A DNA stretch of 55,620 bases from Candidatus Binatia bacterium (GCA_036493895.1 DASXOZ010000007.1:1-55620); one strand, 5' to 3'; numbered from the stretch's first letter, positions 33,335-44,039 are shown. The notes: generated by a model from the sequence alone, not told the origin. Translations and numbers: made by a program.

Positions 33335-34540
33335 CTAGAGCTTCTCTCCGAGATACTCCGCTACCGCCGGCATGTCCTTGTCTCCGCGGCCCGAAAGATT
33401 GACCAGGATGGCCTGGTCCTTCTTCATTTTCGGCGCCACCGCAGAAGCGTGAGCCACCGCGTGCGCGCTCTCGAGCGCGCAGATGATCCCCTCGGTCGAA
33501 GCCAGCAGCTGCAGCGCCTCGACGCACTCGGCGTCGTCGATCGTCGCGTAGCTCGCACGCCCGCTGTCATGCAGCCACGCATGCTCGGGGCCGACGCCCG
33601 GATAGTCGAGTCCCGGTGCGATCGAGTGCGCCTCGCTGATCTGCCCGAGCTCGTCCTGCAGCAGGTACGTCTTCTTGCCGTGCAGCACGCCGATCTTTCC
33701 TCGCGTGATCGACGCCGAGTGTGCGCCCGCGTCGAGGCCCAGCCCCGCCGCTTCGACGCCGACCATACGCACGTCGCGGTCGTCGAGGAAGGGATGGAAC
33801 AGACCCATCGCGTTGCTGCCGCCCCCGACGCACGCCACGAGCAGATCGGGCAGAGAGCCGCGCTGAGCGAGGATCTGTGCGCGCGCCTCGCGTCCGATCA
33901 CGCTCTGGAAATCGCGCACCATCTGCGGGTAAGGATGCGGCCCCATCGTCGAGCCGACGAGATAATAGGTATCGCCGACGTTGGTGACCCAGTCGCGCAT
34001 CGCGTCGTTGATCGAGTCTTTCAGCGTACGACTGCCGCTGGTCACGGGCTTTACCTCGGCCCCGAGAAGCCGCATGCGGAACACGTTGAGTGCCTGGCGC
34101 CGCACGTCTTCGGCCCCCATGTAGATCTCGCACTTCATCCCGAACAGCGCGCACACCGTCGCCGTCGCCACGCCGTGCTGGCCGGCACCGGTCTCCGCGA
34201 TGATGCGCGTCTTGCCCATGCGGCTCGCGAGCAGGCCCTGGCCGAGACCGTTGTTGATCTTGTGCGCACCGGTGTGGCAGAGGTCTTCGCGCTTGAGCCA
34301 GATCTGCGCGCCGCCGAGGCGGTCCGACAGCCTCCTGGCGTGATACAGCAGCGTCGGGCGGCCCGTGTAGCCCGTATGCAGCTCGGCAAGCTCGCGCACG
34401 AACGCGGGATCGACGCTCCAGCGCGCGTACGCCTCTTCGAGCTCGAGCAGCGCCGGCATCAGCGTTTCGGGGACGAAGCGTCCTCCGAACTGTCCGAATC
34501 GGCCGTGGGCATCTGGAAGAGTTGCGGCGGTCTGTGACAT
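33335..34540 (-). CDS. trpB: Tryptophan synthase beta subunit
   Basis: The 401-residue protein shows the full TrpB pattern: [39 protein letters not shown] (PLP Lys in HKINN), [28 protein letters not shown] and [14 protein letters not shown] C-terminus. It condenses indole with serine. It is the last gene of the trpE-D-C-F-B block, 30 bp after trpF. Its 3' end converges with the CHAD-CYTH gene. A GC-rich hairpin without T-run (GCCGG-CTGG-CCGGC, 33315-33328) lies between the two stops. Confidence 0.97.
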   Translation of the reverse strand: MSQTAATLPDAHGRFGQFGGRFVPETLMPALLELEEAYARWSVDPAFVRELAELHTGYTGRPTLLYHARRLSDRLGGAQIWLKREDLCHTGAHKINNGLGQGLLASRMGKTRIIAETGAGQHGVATATVCALFGMKCEIYMGAEDVRRQALNVFRMRLLGAEVKPVTSGSRTLKDSINDAMRDWVTNVGDTYYLVGSTMGPHPYPQMVRDFQSVIGREARAQILAQRGSLPDLLVACVGGGSNAMGLFHPFLDDRDVRMVGVEAAGLGLDAGAHSASITRGKIGVLHGKKTYLLQDELGQISEAHSIAPGLDYPGVGPEHAWLHDSGRASYATIDDAECVEALQLLASTEGIICALESAHAVAHASAVAPKMKKDQAILVNLSGRGDKDMPAVAEYLGEKL

Positions 34541-34570
34541 CGTTTTTCTCGTGTTACCGGACCAGGGGCG

Positions 34571-35251
34571 TCACGGCGCCCTTCTTGCGTTTCGCACGAA
34601 CGCTTCGATCTCGTGTGCGTCCTTGATTCCCGGCGCGCTCTCGACGCCGCCGGCGGTATCGACGCCGAACGGCCGGCGCTGCGCCACGCTAGCAGCGACG
34701 TTGCCAGGAGTCAGGCCACCGGCCAGGATCGCCTCACCGAAATCGAGCCCGTCGAGCAGGCCGCCGTCGATCGTCTTGCCACTGCCCCCGCCACTGCCGT
34801 GGTCGACCAGCACGCGAACTCCGCGACGGCTACGGCTCTGGTTGCCGGGCTCTCCGCTGGCAAGCGCGGATGGAGACGAAAATCCGTCCCTTTGCCGGAC
34901 TTCGCCGAGCGCGGCGGTGATCGCCTCGCGCGACGTCGCGGCTACCGCACGAATCACCGCAATCTCCCATCCTTCTGCCATCGATGCGTCTTCGCCGCCG
35001 TGAAGCTGAATCCCCGTGAGCCCCACCTCGCGCACGAGTTCGGCGATCCGCTCGCGGGTCTCGAGCACGAAGACGCCGAACACCAGGGAGCCCGCGGGAA
35101 GCCCCGCGACGATGCTGCGCGCCTTTTCCGGGCCGCAGTAGCGAGAGCTTCCGGCCCAGAAGTTGATGCCGATCGCATCGGCGCCCGCATCGAAGGCCGT
35201 GCGCGCATCGATCAGGCGGGTCACTCCGCAGATCTTGACCCAGGTCTGCAT
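34571..35251 (-). CDS. trpF: Phosphoribosylanthranilate isomerase
   Basis: The 226-residue TIM-barrel protein starts TWVKICGVTRLIDA (catalytic Cys in KICG) and continues ADAIGINFWAGSSRY, GIQLHGGED and a final phosphate-binding LAGGLTPGNVA, with FGVDTAGGVES. It isomerises PRA to CdRP in tryptophan synthesis. It lies 3 bp after trpC and 30 bp before trpB. A Ser/Gly/Arg-rich insertion around residues 130-160 is longer than usual but does not remove the catalytic Asp region. Confidence 0.95.
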   Translation of the reverse strand: MQTWVKICGVTRLIDARTAFDAGADAIGINFWAGSSRYCGPEKARSIVAGLPAGSLVFGVFVLETRERIAELVREVGLTGIQLHGGEDASMAEGWEIAVIRAVAATSREAITAALGEVRQRDGFSSPSALASGEPGNQSRSRRGVRVLVDHGSGGGSGKTIDGGLLDGLDFGEAILAGGLTPGNVAASVAQRRPFGVDTAGGVESAPGIKDAHEIEAFVRNARRAP

Positions 35252-35254
35252 CGC

Positions 35255-36028
35255 TCAGCCCTCGAGCATCGCGTGAAGGGCCGCCCCCGGATCGTTCTCC
35301 TTCATGAACGTCTCGCCGATCAGGAACGCATGGACGCCGATCTCTTCCATACCTGCCAGCTCGGCCGCGGTGCGAAATCCGCTCTCGGAGACCAGCGTGA
35401 CGTCGTCCCCGGCCAGCGCTGCCAGCCGCGCCGTCGTATCGAGCGAAGTCTCGAACGTGTGCAGGTTTCGATTGTTGATGCCGACGAGCCTCGAGCCGGC
35501 GGCCAGCGCCCGTTCCAGCTCCGCTTCATCGTGCACTTCGACGAGAACGTCGAGGTCGAGCTCGGCGGCAGCGGCGGCGAGCTCGCGCATGCGCGCGTCC
35601 TCGAGCGCCGCGACGATCAGCAGGATGCAATCGGCTCCGTACGCCCTGGCCTCGACCACCTGGTAAGGATCGATCGTGAAATCCTTGCGCAGCAGCGGGA
35701 TCGATGCGGTCTCGCGAACGAGCGCGAGGTCGGCGAGGCTGCCCTGGAAGAACGGCGCGTCGGTGAGCACCGAAAGGCAGCGGGCGCCGGCCTGCTCGTA
35801 CTGGCGAGCGTGGACGTCCGGACGGAAGTCGCCGCGAATCACGCCGCGCGACGGCGAGGCCTTCTTGATCTCGGCAATGATCGCTCGGCCCGGCCCTTCG
35901 AGGTGACGCAGGAAGCCGCGGCGAGGCTCGGCAAAATGCGGCAGCGAGCGCAGCGACGCCTCGGGCGCGTGGCGCTTGGCCGCCGCCACTTCGTCGCGCT
36001 TGGATGCCAGGATGCGATCGAGAATCAC
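35255..36028 (-). CDS. trpC: Indole-3-glycerol phosphate synthase
   Basis: The 257-residue protein starts at GTG 36028 (VILDRILASKRDEV), the typical TrpC N-terminus; the open frame further upstream is antisense-type shadow. Motifs: IIAEIKKASPSRGVIRGDF (catalytic Lys and Ser), PLLRKDFTIDPYQV, ADCILLIVAAL, LVEVHDEAELERAL and GINNRNLHTF, ending in SESGFRTAAEL. It closes the indole ring from CdRP. It stands alone, not fused to trpF as in enterics, and follows trpD by 22 bp. Confidence 0.96.
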   Translation of the reverse strand: MILDRILASKRDEVAAAKRHAPEASLRSLPHFAEPRRGFLRHLEGPGRAIIAEIKKASPSRGVIRGDFRPDVHARQYEQAGARCLSVLTDAPFFQGSLADLALVRETASIPLLRKDFTIDPYQVVEARAYGADCILLIVAALEDARMRELAAAAAELDLDVLVEVHDEAELERALAAGSRLVGINNRNLHTFETSLDTTARLAALAGDDVTLVSESGFRTAAELAGMEEIGVHAFLIGETFMKENDPGAALHAMLEG

Positions 36029-36050
36029 GGCCTGCCCTCGCCTGCGGTTC

Positions 36051-37067
36051 TCATGCGGCTTCCCCGCGCGAAAGCGAAACGAATGCCTCCAGCACGCCGG
36101 CGGCAGCGCCGCTGCGAAGAATCTCGCGAGCGCGCGCGACGCCTCCCGCAAGCGTGGCGGCAATGCCCGCAACATGGATCGCCGCACCGGCATTGAGCGC
36201 CGTCGCATCCGACAGAGGTCCGACGGCGCCGGCGAGCACCTCGCGCAGCGTCGCCCCGCACGAAGCTGCATCGACGCCGCCGCGCAAGTCGCCGACGCTG
36301 CAGCGCCGCATCCCGAACTGTTCCGGCTCGATCTCGAAGCCGCGGATCTCACCGCCGACAAGCTCGACGACCGACGTCGTGCCCGCCACGGTAATTTCGT
36401 CGCTGCCGTCGCTGCCGTGAACCACCAGCACGTGCTCGCTGCCGAGCTCCCTCATCGTCTCGGCAACGGGCTCCATCCAGTCGGCAGAGAAAAGTCCGAT
36501 CACCTGGCGACGCGCGCCCGCCGGATTGCAAAGAGGTCCCGTCAGGTTGAACAGCGTGCGAAAGCCGAGCTCGCGGCGCACCGCTGCGACGTGGCGCACC
36601 GCCGGATGGTAAAGCGGCGCGAACAGGAACGTGAAGCCGCAGCGCTCGAGGCAGCGCGCCGCCAGCTCCGGGGGCAACTCGATGCGGGCACCGAGCGCCT
36701 CGAGCACGTCGGCGCCGCCGACGGTTCCAGTGGCCGCCCGGTTGCCGTGCTTGGCCACCTTCGCGCCGGCGGCCGCCGCAACGAAAGCCGATGCGGTCGA
36801 GACGTTGAACAGCCCGAGCCCGTCGCCGCCCGTGCCGCAGGTATCGATCACCGGGCCCTTCACCGGCAGCGCGACCGCCCGGGCCCGAAGCACGCGGACG
36901 GCGGCAACCAGCTCGGCCACCGTCTCGCCCTTGGCTCTCAGCGCCGTGAGGAACGCCGCGATCTGGGCAGGCGCAGCCTGGCCGTCCATGATCGCCGTCA
37001 TGGCCCCGGTCATTTCGCTGTCGGAGAGATCCTGCTTCTCGACCAGCCTGGCCAGGGCCTCTTTCAC
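36051..37067 (-). CDS. trpD: Anthranilate phosphoribosyltransferase
   Basis: The 338-residue protein starts at GTG 37067, which overlaps the trpE stop (GTGA). Motifs: DTCGTGGDGLGLFNVSTASA (PRPP-binding), KHGNRAATGTVGGADVLEAL and FLFAPLYHPAVRHVA with LFNLTGPLCNPAGA. It transfers phosphoribose to anthranilate. It is not fused to a TrpG glutaminase domain, and there is no trpG between it and trpE. Confidence 0.96.
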   Translation of the reverse strand: MKEALARLVEKQDLSDSEMTGAMTAIMDGQAAPAQIAAFLTALRAKGETVAELVAAVRVLRARAVALPVKGPVIDTCGTGGDGLGLFNVSTASAFVAAAAGAKVAKHGNRAATGTVGGADVLEALGARIELPPELAARCLERCGFTFLFAPLYHPAVRHVAAVRRELGFRTLFNLTGPLCNPAGARRQVIGLFSADWMEPVAETMRELGSEHVLVVHGSDGSDEITVAGTTSVVELVGGEIRGFEIEPEQFGMRRCSVGDLRGGVDAASCGATLREVLAGAVGPLSDATALNAGAAIHVAGIAATLAGGVARAREILRSGAAAGVLEAFVSLSRGEAA

Positions 37068-38545
37068 GACCGCTCGATCTCGGCGGCGTGGCGAAGCGAG
37101 GCCATCATCGCTTCGGCCTTTGCCTCGCATTCGGCCTGCTCTTTTTCGGGCACCGAGTCGGCGACGATGCCGGCGCCGACCTGGACGTAGGTGCTGCCAT
37201 TCGTAACGAGGACGGTGCGAATTGCGATGCAAGTATCCAAATTTCCGAAGAAATCGACGTAGCCCACCGCGCCCCCGTAAAGGCCCCGCCGCGTCTTCTC
37301 GACTTCGTCGATGATCTCCATCGCGCGGATCTTCGGAGCGCCGGCCAGGGTGCCGGCCGGGAACGTCGCGCGGAAAGCATCGAAGCAGTCGGTGCCGCTG
37401 CGCAGGCGGCCGGATACCAGCGAGACGATGTGGTTCACGTGCGAGTAGCGCTCGACGACCATGCGTTCGTCGACGCTCACGCTTCCGATCTCGGCGACCC
37501 TGCCGATGTCGTTGCGGCCGAGGTCCACGAGCATGATGTGCTCTGCCTGCTCCTTCGGATCCGCCAGCATGCGCGCAACCTGGGCTTCGTCCTCTTCGGG
37601 CGTCGCGCCGCGGCGGATCGTGCCGGCGATCGGCCGTACCGTGACCCTCGGCCCCTCCACCCTCACCATCACCTCGGGCGAGGAGCCGACGGCGATCTCG
37701 CCGTCGAGGTCGAGGTAGAACATGTACGGCGACGGGTTGATCGTCCGCATCGCGCGATAGATCGAGAACGGGTGCGTCGCCAGCGGCGCCTCGTAACGCT
37801 GCGACGGCACGACCTGGAAGATGTCGCCGGCTGCGATGTACTCCTTGCAGCGGCTTACGGCATTGCCGTACTCCTGCGGCGTGAAGTTGGAGACCGGCGC
37901 GACCGGAAGACCCTCGCCCGGTTTGACCAGCGGCACCTGCGAGCGGCGAAGGTGCTCGACCGTGCGCTCGACCGTGGCGGCCGCGCGCTCGTAGGCGACG
38001 TCGACGTTTTCGTTTTCGCCGGGCACCGCGAGGCACACGACCTTCATCGTGTGCGTGACGTTGTCGAAGAGCACGAAGGTATCGGCGACCAGCCCCGCGA
38101 TGTCGGCGACGCCGAGATCGTCGACGTTCTTGTCCGGGAGCTTCTCGACCGTGCGCACCAGGTCGTAGGACAGGTAGCCGACGAACCCGCCCGCAAATCG
38201 CGCGAGACCCTCGACGCGAGCAGGACGAAACGGCTTCAGCACCTCGCGCAGGCTGTCGAGGGGATCGCCGGTCAGGGTGCGCACGACGCCGTCACGGCCG
38301 CGCACCGTCATGACGCCGTCCCTGGCGCGAATCGTCATCAGCGGATCGCTGCCGAGAATGCTGTAGCGACCCCAGCGGTCCCCGCCCTCGACGCTTTCGA
38401 GCAGGAAGCCCTGCCCGCGGCAGTGCAGTTTGAGGAAAGCCGAGACCGGCGTGTCCAGGTCCGCCGCGATCTCCCGGTAGACGGGAATCGTGTTGGCACC
38501 GGCCGCCAGGCGCCGGAACTCGTCGAGGGTCGGAACGAGGGCCAT
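37064..38545 (-). CDS. trpE: Anthranilate synthase component I
   Basis: The 493-residue chorismate-binding enzyme carries the tryptophan feedback motif LLES near residue 50 (QGFLLESVEGGDRWGRYSIL), so it is probably inhibited by tryptophan. The catalytic core has ILLVDLGRNDIGRV-type sequence (MLVDLGRNDIGRVAEIG), HIVSLVSGRL and FPAGTLAGAPKIRAMEIID. It makes anthranilate from chorismate with ammonia delivered by TrpG. First gene of the minus-strand trp block; a 204-bp divergent region separates it from tetR. I found no Trp-rich leader peptide or attenuator there. Confidence 0.96.
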   Translation of the reverse strand: MALVPTLDEFRRLAAGANTIPVYREIAADLDTPVSAFLKLHCRGQGFLLESVEGGDRWGRYSILGSDPLMTIRARDGVMTVRGRDGVVRTLTGDPLDSLREVLKPFRPARVEGLARFAGGFVGYLSYDLVRTVEKLPDKNVDDLGVADIAGLVADTFVLFDNVTHTMKVVCLAVPGENENVDVAYERAAATVERTVEHLRRSQVPLVKPGEGLPVAPVSNFTPQEYGNAVSRCKEYIAAGDIFQVVPSQRYEAPLATHPFSIYRAMRTINPSPYMFYLDLDGEIAVGSSPEVMVRVEGPRVTVRPIAGTIRRGATPEEDEAQVARMLADPKEQAEHIMLVDLGRNDIGRVAEIGSVSVDERMVVERYSHVNHIVSLVSGRLRSGTDCFDAFRATFPAGTLAGAPKIRAMEIIDEVEKTRRGLYGGAVGYVDFFGNLDTCIAIRTVLVTNGSTYVQVGAGIVADSVPEKEQAECEAKAEAMMASLRHAAEIERS

Positions 38546-38712
38546 CCGGCCCGTTTAGCCCAAAGCGGGGACGGGGGGAAAGCACGGCGGCCGTCTCACG
38601 CGGCCCTTCCCTTCGCGGCGCCGGCTGCCGCGCGGCACACGACGACGCGGGCGGGACGCCGTGGCTGGCGCCCGACCGGGGAGAAAAGATTGCCATCCGC
38701 AAGGCGACGCGT

Positions 38713-38749
38713 CTTGAACCGGATTAAAATTCGTATTTGAAATGCCCGT
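38713..38749 (+). promoter_or_regulatory. AT-rich promoter/operator region of the tetR-efflux operon
   Basis: This 37-base island just before the tetR ATG is AT-rich against a very GC-rich background. TTGAAC at 38713-38718 could be a -35, with TATTTG-type -10 sequence near 38735. An imperfect inverted repeat, TTCGTAT ... GTATGAA (38730-38754, 5 of 7 positions paired), overlaps the start codon and could be the TetR operator. Assignment is by eye only. Confidence 0.35.
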
Positions 38750-39505
38750 ATGAAAACGCCCGCCCGCACCCAAGCGCGCTCGGGGCGCTCCGCTGACACG
38801 CGCTCGGGGCGCTCCTCCGACACGCGCTCGGCGCGCTCGTCCGACACGCGCTCGGCGCGCTCCGCCGACACCCGCCGGCGCCTACTCGAAGCCGCCGGCG
38901 AGGTCTTCGCTGACGAGGGATTCCGCGCCGCGACGATCCAGGAAATCTGCCGGCGTGCGCGCGCGAACATCGCGGCGGTGCACTATCACTTCGGCGACAA
39001 GGAGCGGCTCTACGCTGCCACGATCGACTACGCCCATCAGTTCGCGCGGGAGCGCAGCGATGCCTCGGGCGAAACGCCCGCATCGGCAACGCCCGGGCAG
39101 CGCCTCCGCCTCCACATCGGCTCTTTCCTGTCGCGACTTCTCGACGGCGGTCGACCCGCGTGGCACGCCAAGCTCATGGCCCGGGAGATGATCGACCCGA
39201 CGCCCGAGCTCGATCGGCTGGTACGCGACAGGATGCGCGCGACCCACAAGCAGCTCGGCGGCATCGTTCGCGAACTGCTCGGCGCCGGGGCCTCGTCCGA
39301 GATCGTAAAGCTGATGGTGCTCAGCATCGTCGGGCAGTGTGTGTTCTACCGCCATTCGGCCCCGGTCATCGCGCGGCTGTATCCTGAAATCGATACTCCG
39401 CGCGACGTCGAGCGTATCGCCGATCACATCGCCCGTTTCTCCCTGGATGCGATCCGCGCCCAGCGGGCCCAGCGCGGCCAGCGGGAAAGGAAAAAACCTC
39501 GATGA
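38750..39505 (+). CDS. TetR/AcrR family regulator (CecR-like) with repeat-expanded N-terminus
   Basis: The protein has 251 residues. The first 42 are a basic Ser/Arg/Asp/Thr stretch built of four copies of an 8-residue unit. The TetR helix-turn-helix follows: [50 protein letters not shown]. The C-terminal ligand domain (about 100-240) resembles the CecR/YbiH type, which often controls membrane-fusion-protein pumps. The stop overlaps mdtA by 4 bp (ATGA), so it is the first gene of the efflux operon and likely autoregulates it. An internal start after the repeats cannot be excluded. Confidence 0.9.
   Translation: MKTPARTQARSGRSADTRSGRSSDTRSARSSDTRSARSADTRRRLLEAAGEVFADEGFRAATIQEICRRARANIAAVHYHFGDKERLYAATIDYAHQFARERSDASGETPASATPGQRLRLHIGSFLSRLLDGGRPAWHAKLMAREMIDPTPELDRLVRDRMRATHKQLGGIVRELLGAGASSEIVKLMVLSIVGQCVFYRHSAPVIARLYPEIDTPRDVERIADHIARFSLDAIRAQRAQRGQRERKKPR
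38777..38872 (+). repeat. Four 24-bp in-frame tandem repeats in tetR
   Basis: Units at 38777-38800, 38801-38824, 38825-38848 and 38849-38872 each run CGCTCGG(G/C)GCGCTC... GACACG and encode RS(G/A)RS(A/S)DT. Identity between neighbours is high, so the array is recent and could vary in copy number without changing frame. Confidence 0.9.
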
Positions 39506-40929
39506 CCGAAGCCGGCAGCGACAAACCGACTCGCGCGGCTCAATCCGATGGCGGATCAACCGAGGGCGACCGATCCGCACGGCCTGGCGGTCCACGACAC
39601 GCCGGGCCGTCACACGCTGGCGACGATGCCGGCCCGGCGCACGCCGGCCGGCCCCGATGGCTCGTCGCGACAGTCGTCGCCGCGGCAGTCCTCGCCTGCG
39701 TGCTCATCGTGCTCATGGTGCGCGGCTGCGCGCACCGCGGCGGCGACACCCCGCCCGGCGGCGGACCGGCATCGGCGCGAAGCATCCCGGTCACCGTCGC
39801 GGCGGCAAAGACCGATGACGTCGACGTCTACCTCGACGGACTCGGATCGGTGACGCCGCTGGCCACGGTCACCGTGCGTTCGCGAGTAGACGGTCAGCTG
39901 ATGAGCGTGCGATTCCGCGAAGGCGACGAGGTTCATGCCGGCGACCTGCTGGCCGAGATCGACCCGCGCCCCTTCAAGGTGCAGCTCGACCAGGCCCGGG
40001 CCCAGCTGGCAAAGGACCAGGCGCTGCTCGGCAATGCCAAGGTCGACCTGGATCGCTACCGGCTGCTGTTCCAACAGGATTCGGTGGCCAAGCAGCAGCT
40101 CGATTCCCAGCAGTCGCAGGTCAAGCAGGATGAGGCGGCGCTCGAGCTCGACAACGCGCTGATCGAGAGCGCCGAGCTGCAGCTCGTCTACTGCAACATC
40201 ACCGCGCCGGTCAGCGGAAGGCTCGGGCTGCGCCTCGTCGATCCCGGAAACATCGTGCGCTCCAGCGACAACGGCGGTCTCGTCACGATCACGCAGCTCC
40301 AGCCGATCGCAGTCGTCTTCACGATTCCGGAAGACGACGTAGGCAAGGCGCAGGCCAGCCTGAAGGCCACGGCTGCGCCACGCGTCGAAGCGTGGGACCG
40401 CGAGCAGCGCCACATGCTGGCCGTCGGCACACTGATCACGATCGACAACCAGATCGATCCGGCCACCGGCACGATCAAGCTCAAGGCAGAGTTTGCGAAC
40501 TCGGACGATTCGCTGGTCGCCAACCAGTTCGTCAACGCCCGGCTGCTCGTCGACGTCAAGCGCGGCAGCATCGTGATCCCCGCGGCCGCCGTCCAGCACG
40601 GCAGCGAAGGAACGTTCGTGTACCTCGTCAAGGAGGACCAGACGGTCGAAGTGAAGCCGGTCGTCGTCGATCTGGCGCAGAAAACGATCGCGGCCATCGC
40701 CGGCGGTCTTGCCGTTGGTGACAAGGTCGTCGTCGAAGGCGCCGAAGGCCTGCGGGCCGGCACGAAAGTCACCGTGCAGACTCCCGGCGCACCAGGCGAC
40801 AAGGGCGCCGGCGGCGGAAAAAACCCGGCGTCCGGCAAGGAAGCGGCGACCCCCCAGGCTGCCGCGCCGAACGCAGCGGCTTCCGGAGAACAGGCACCGA
40901 CGGCGGCGCCCTCCCAGCACGGACCATGA
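39502..40929 (+). CDS. mdtA: RND efflux periplasmic adaptor (MdtA-like)
   Basis: The 475-residue protein has an unusually long, low-complexity N-terminus (His/Gly/Ala/Arg) before one TM anchor at about residues 52-74. The adaptor body has the lipoyl/barrel-sandwich halves ([20 protein letters not shown] and [19 protein letters not shown]), an alpha-hairpin between them (about 155-220) and beta-barrel FTIPEDDV. The C-terminal tail is Ala/Pro/Gly-rich. It links the inner-membrane RND pump to the outer-membrane channel. Start and stop overlap both neighbours by 4 bp. The sequence is closest in type to MdtA of the MdtABC pump; substrate is unknown. Confidence 0.9.
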   Translation: MTEAGSDKPTRAAQSDGGSTEGDRSARPGGPRHAGPSHAGDDAGPAHAGRPRWLVATVVAAAVLACVLIVLMVRGCAHRGGDTPPGGGPASARSIPVTVAAAKTDDVDVYLDGLGSVTPLATVTVRSRVDGQLMSVRFREGDEVHAGDLLAEIDPRPFKVQLDQARAQLAKDQALLGNAKVDLDRYRLLFQQDSVAKQQLDSQQSQVKQDEAALELDNALIESAELQLVYCNITAPVSGRLGLRLVDPGNIVRSSDNGGLVTITQLQPIAVVFTIPEDDVGKAQASLKATAAPRVEAWDREQRHMLAVGTLITIDNQIDPATGTIKLKAEFANSDDSLVANQFVNARLLVDVKRGSIVIPAAAVQHGSEGTFVYLVKEDQTVEVKPVVVDLAQKTIAAIAGGLAVGDKVVVEGAEGLRAGTKVTVQTPGAPGDKGAGGGKNPASGKEAATPQAAAPNAAASGEQAPTAAPSQHGP

Positions 40930-43900
40930 ACCTGTCGCGGCCTTTCATCCTGCGTCCGGTAGCGACGACGCTTCTGATGACCGCGCTGTTCCTGGCCGGA
41001 CTCGTCGCCTACCGGCAGCTGCCGGTGGCCGCCCTGCCGCAGGTCGACTACCCGACGATCCAGGCCGTGACGTTCTACCCCGGCGCCGGGCCCGAAGTGA
41101 TGGCCTCGTCGGTCACCGCACCGCTCGAGCGGCAGTTCGGGCAGATGCCTGGCCTGCAGCAGATGACGTCGTCGAGTTCGGGCGGCAGCTCGATCGTCAC
41201 GCTGCAGTTCAACCTCGATCTCGGCCTCGATGTAGCCGAGCAGGAAGTCCAGGCCGCGATCAACGCCTCGGGCAGCTATCTGCCCCGCGACCTTCCGAAC
41301 CCGCCGGTCTACAGCAAGGTCAATCCCGCCGACGCGCCGATCCTCACGCTCGCGCTCACTTCCGACACGCTGCCGCTGCCGCGAATCGAAGACCTCGCCG
41401 AGACTCGCCTCGTGCAGAAGATTGCCGAGCTTCCCGGCGTCGGCCTGGTCTCGGTCGGCGGTGGACAGCGGCCCGCCGTCCGCGTGCGCGCCAATCCGAC
41501 TGCGCTTGCCTCCTACGCGCTGACGCTCGAGGACCTGAGAACCGCGATCGCGACCGCCAACGTGAACCAGGCCAAGGGCGGATTCGACGGGCCGCACCAG
41601 TCGTACGTGATCGGCGCGAACGACCAGCTGCTGAAGAGCGACGAGTACGCCCGCCTGATCGTCGCGTATCGCGACAACGCCCCGATCAAGCTCTCCGACG
41701 TCGCCGAAGTCGTCGACGACGCGGAGAACATCCACCAGGCAGCCTGGAGCAACCAGGTGCCCGCCGTGCTGCTCAACGTGCAGCGCCAGCCCGGCGCCAA
41801 CGTCATCGAGGTCGTCGACCGCATCGAGCACCTGCTGCCCCAGCTCGAAGCCACCCTCCCCTCTTCCGTCCGCGTCGAGGTGCTCACGGACCGGACGACG
41901 ACGATCCGCGCGTCGATCAAGGACGTGCAGTTCGAGCTGATGCTCGCGGTCGCGCTCGTCGTAGCGGTGATCTTCCTGTTCCTGCGCAGCCTGTCGGCCA
42001 CGGTGATCCCGGCAGTGGCGGTTCCGCTGTCGCTCGTCGGCGCCTTCGGCGCGATGTACCTGCTGGGCTTCAGCCTGAACAACCTGTCGCTGATGGCGCT
42101 GACGATCTCGACGGGATTCGTCGTCGACGACGCGATCGTGATGATCGAGAACATCGCACGCTACGTCGAGGCCGGGCAATCCCCGCGCGAAGCCGCGCTG
42201 GCCGGCGCCGAGCAGGTAGGCTTCACGATCCTGTCGCTGACCGTCTCGCTGATCGCGGTGCTGATCCCGCTGCTGTTCATGGGCGACGTAGTCGGGCGAC
42301 TGTTCCGGGAATTCGCGATCACCCTCGGAGTGACGATCCTGCTTTCGGCTGCGGTCTCGCTGACGCTGACGCCGATGATGTGCGTCAAGCTGCTGCGCCA
42401 TACGCCCGAGGAGCAGCAGGGCCGCTTCTATCGCTGGACGCAGTCGCTGCAGGAGCGCACCATCGACGCCTACTCGCGATCGCTGCGCTGGGTGCTCGAC
42501 CGGCAGCGCGGCACGCTGGTGGTCGCCGTCACGGTCCTCGTCTTCAGCCTTGTGCTGTACGTCGTCGTTCCGAAAGGGTTCTTCCCGGTGCAGGACACCG
42601 GCGTGTTGATCGGAATCTCCGAGGCCCCGCAGAGCATTTCGTTTGCGGCGATGGCCGAGCGCCAGCAGGCGCTGGCAAGAGTCATCCTGCAGGACAGCGC
42701 GGTGGCCAGCCTGTCCTCCTTTATCGGCGTGGACGGGACGAACACCACGCTCAACAGCGGCCGCATCCAGGTCAACTTGAAACCGCTGCACGAGCGCGAC
42801 GCGGGCGCGACCGGGGTGATTGCCCGCCTGCAGGACAAGCTGCGCACGGTCGACGGAATCACGCTGTTCCTGCAACCGGTACAGGACCTGACGGTGGACG
42901 ACCGCGTCAGTCGCACGCAGTACCAGTACAGCCTCGAAGACGCCGATCCGGCAGAGCTTGCCGTCTGGGCTCCAAGGCTGGTCACGGCCCTGCGCGAGAG
43001 GCCGGAGCTGCGAGACGTCAGCAGCGACCAGCAGGACGAAGGGCTGCGTGCCGTCGTCGACATCGACCGCAGCACCGCCTCGCGTCTCGGCATCCGGCCC
43101 CAAGCCGTCGACGACACGCTGTACGACGCTTTCGGCCAGCGCCAGGTCTCGACGATCTTCACGCAGTTCAACCAGTACCGCGTCATTCTGGAAGTCGGGC
43201 CCGCCTTCCGCGAGCAGCCGGGCGGTCTCGACTCGATCTACGTCGGCGCCGCAGGCGGCGCCCAGGTTCCGCTGTCCGCGATCAGTCACGTGACCGAGAC
43301 GGTCGGCCCGCTGTCGATCGGACACCAGGGCCAGTTCCCGCTGGTGACGCTGTCGTTTGATGTCGCGCCGGGCGTTTCGCTCGGCGAGGCCGTCACTGCC
43401 GTCGAAGCCGCGACCGCGAAATCCGGCCTGCCGCCGAGCGTGCAAGGCAGCTTCCAGGGCACCGCGCAGGCGTTCCGTGCTTCCCTTGTCAATGAGCCGC
43501 TGCTGATCCTGGCCGCGCTGGTGACGGTCTACATCGTGCTCGGCGTCCTGTACGAGAGCTACATTCACCCCGTCACGATCCTGTCGACGCTGCCGTCGGC
43601 CGGCGTCGGCGCGATCCTCGCACTGCTGCTATGCCGGCAGGAGCTGACGGTCGTCGCGCTGATCGGCATCGTGCTGCTGATCGGCATCGTCAAGAAGAAC
43701 GCGATCATGATGATCGACTTTGCGCTGGAAGCGGAGCGCGAGCACGGCAAGAGTCCCGAGGATGCGATCTTCGAAGCGTGCCTGCTGCGCTTCCGTCCCA
43801 TCATGATGACGACGATGGCCGCGATGCTCGGCGCTCTGCCGCTCGCGGTCAGCCACGGTGTCGGTGCCGAGCTGCGCCGGCCTCTCGGCATCACGATCGT

Positions 43901-44039
43901 CGGTGGTCTTCTCGTGAGCCAGGCGCTGACGCTCTACACGACTCCGGTCATCTACCTCGCGTTCGACCGGCTGGCGCGCCGCGCCGGCGAGCGCCGCCGG
44001 CCGAGCGACGGGCCGGAGCTCGCGACGGAGGCCCCGTGA
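40926..44039 (+). CDS. mdtB: RND efflux transporter, MdtB-like subunit
   Basis: The 1037-residue protein is a full HAE1-type RND pump: N-terminal [29 protein letters not shown] porter start, TM4 with [15 protein letters not shown] (proton-relay Asp pair), and duplicated halves with a second periplasmic domain from about 560 to 860. It starts at an ATG overlapping the mdtA stop. Two different RND genes in succession are the mark of heteromeric MdtBC-type pumps, in which only one subunit may relay protons; both here keep the Asp pair. Confidence 0.93.
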   Translation: MNLSRPFILRPVATTLLMTALFLAGLVAYRQLPVAALPQVDYPTIQAVTFYPGAGPEVMASSVTAPLERQFGQMPGLQQMTSSSSGGSSIVTLQFNLDLGLDVAEQEVQAAINASGSYLPRDLPNPPVYSKVNPADAPILTLALTSDTLPLPRIEDLAETRLVQKIAELPGVGLVSVGGGQRPAVRVRANPTALASYALTLEDLRTAIATANVNQAKGGFDGPHQSYVIGANDQLLKSDEYARLIVAYRDNAPIKLSDVAEVVDDAENIHQAAWSNQVPAVLLNVQRQPGANVIEVVDRIEHLLPQLEATLPSSVRVEVLTDRTTTIRASIKDVQFELMLAVALVVAVIFLFLRSLSATVIPAVAVPLSLVGAFGAMYLLGFSLNNLSLMALTISTGFVVDDAIVMIENIARYVEAGQSPREAALAGAEQVGFTILSLTVSLIAVLIPLLFMGDVVGRLFREFAITLGVTILLSAAVSLTLTPMMCVKLLRHTPEEQQGRFYRWTQSLQERTIDAYSRSLRWVLDRQRGTLVVAVTVLVFSLVLYVVVPKGFFPVQDTGVLIGISEAPQSISFAAMAERQQALARVILQDSAVASLSSFIGVDGTNTTLNSGRIQVNLKPLHERDAGATGVIARLQDKLRTVDGITLFLQPVQDLTVDDRVSRTQYQYSLEDADPAELAVWAPRLVTALRERPELRDVSSDQQDEGLRAVVDIDRSTASRLGIRPQAVDDTLYDAFGQRQVSTIFTQFNQYRVILEVGPAFREQPGGLDSIYVGAAGGAQVPLSAISHVTETVGPLSIGHQGQFPLVTLSFDVAPGVSLGEAVTAVEAATAKSGLPPSVQGSFQGTAQAFRASLVNEPLLILAALVTVYIVLGVLYESYIHPVTILSTLPSAGVGAILALLLCRQELTVVALIGIVLLIGIVKKNAIMMIDFALEAEREHGKSPEDAIFEACLLRFRPIMMTTMAAMLGALPLAVSHGVGAELRRPLGITIVGGLLVSQALTLYTTPVIYLAFDRLARRAGERRRPSDGPELATEAP

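Noticed and set aside
38546..38749. Possible trp attenuator or leader peptide upstream of trpE
   Set aside because: No Trp-rich short frame, no terminator/antiterminator pair and no T-run were found on the minus strand.
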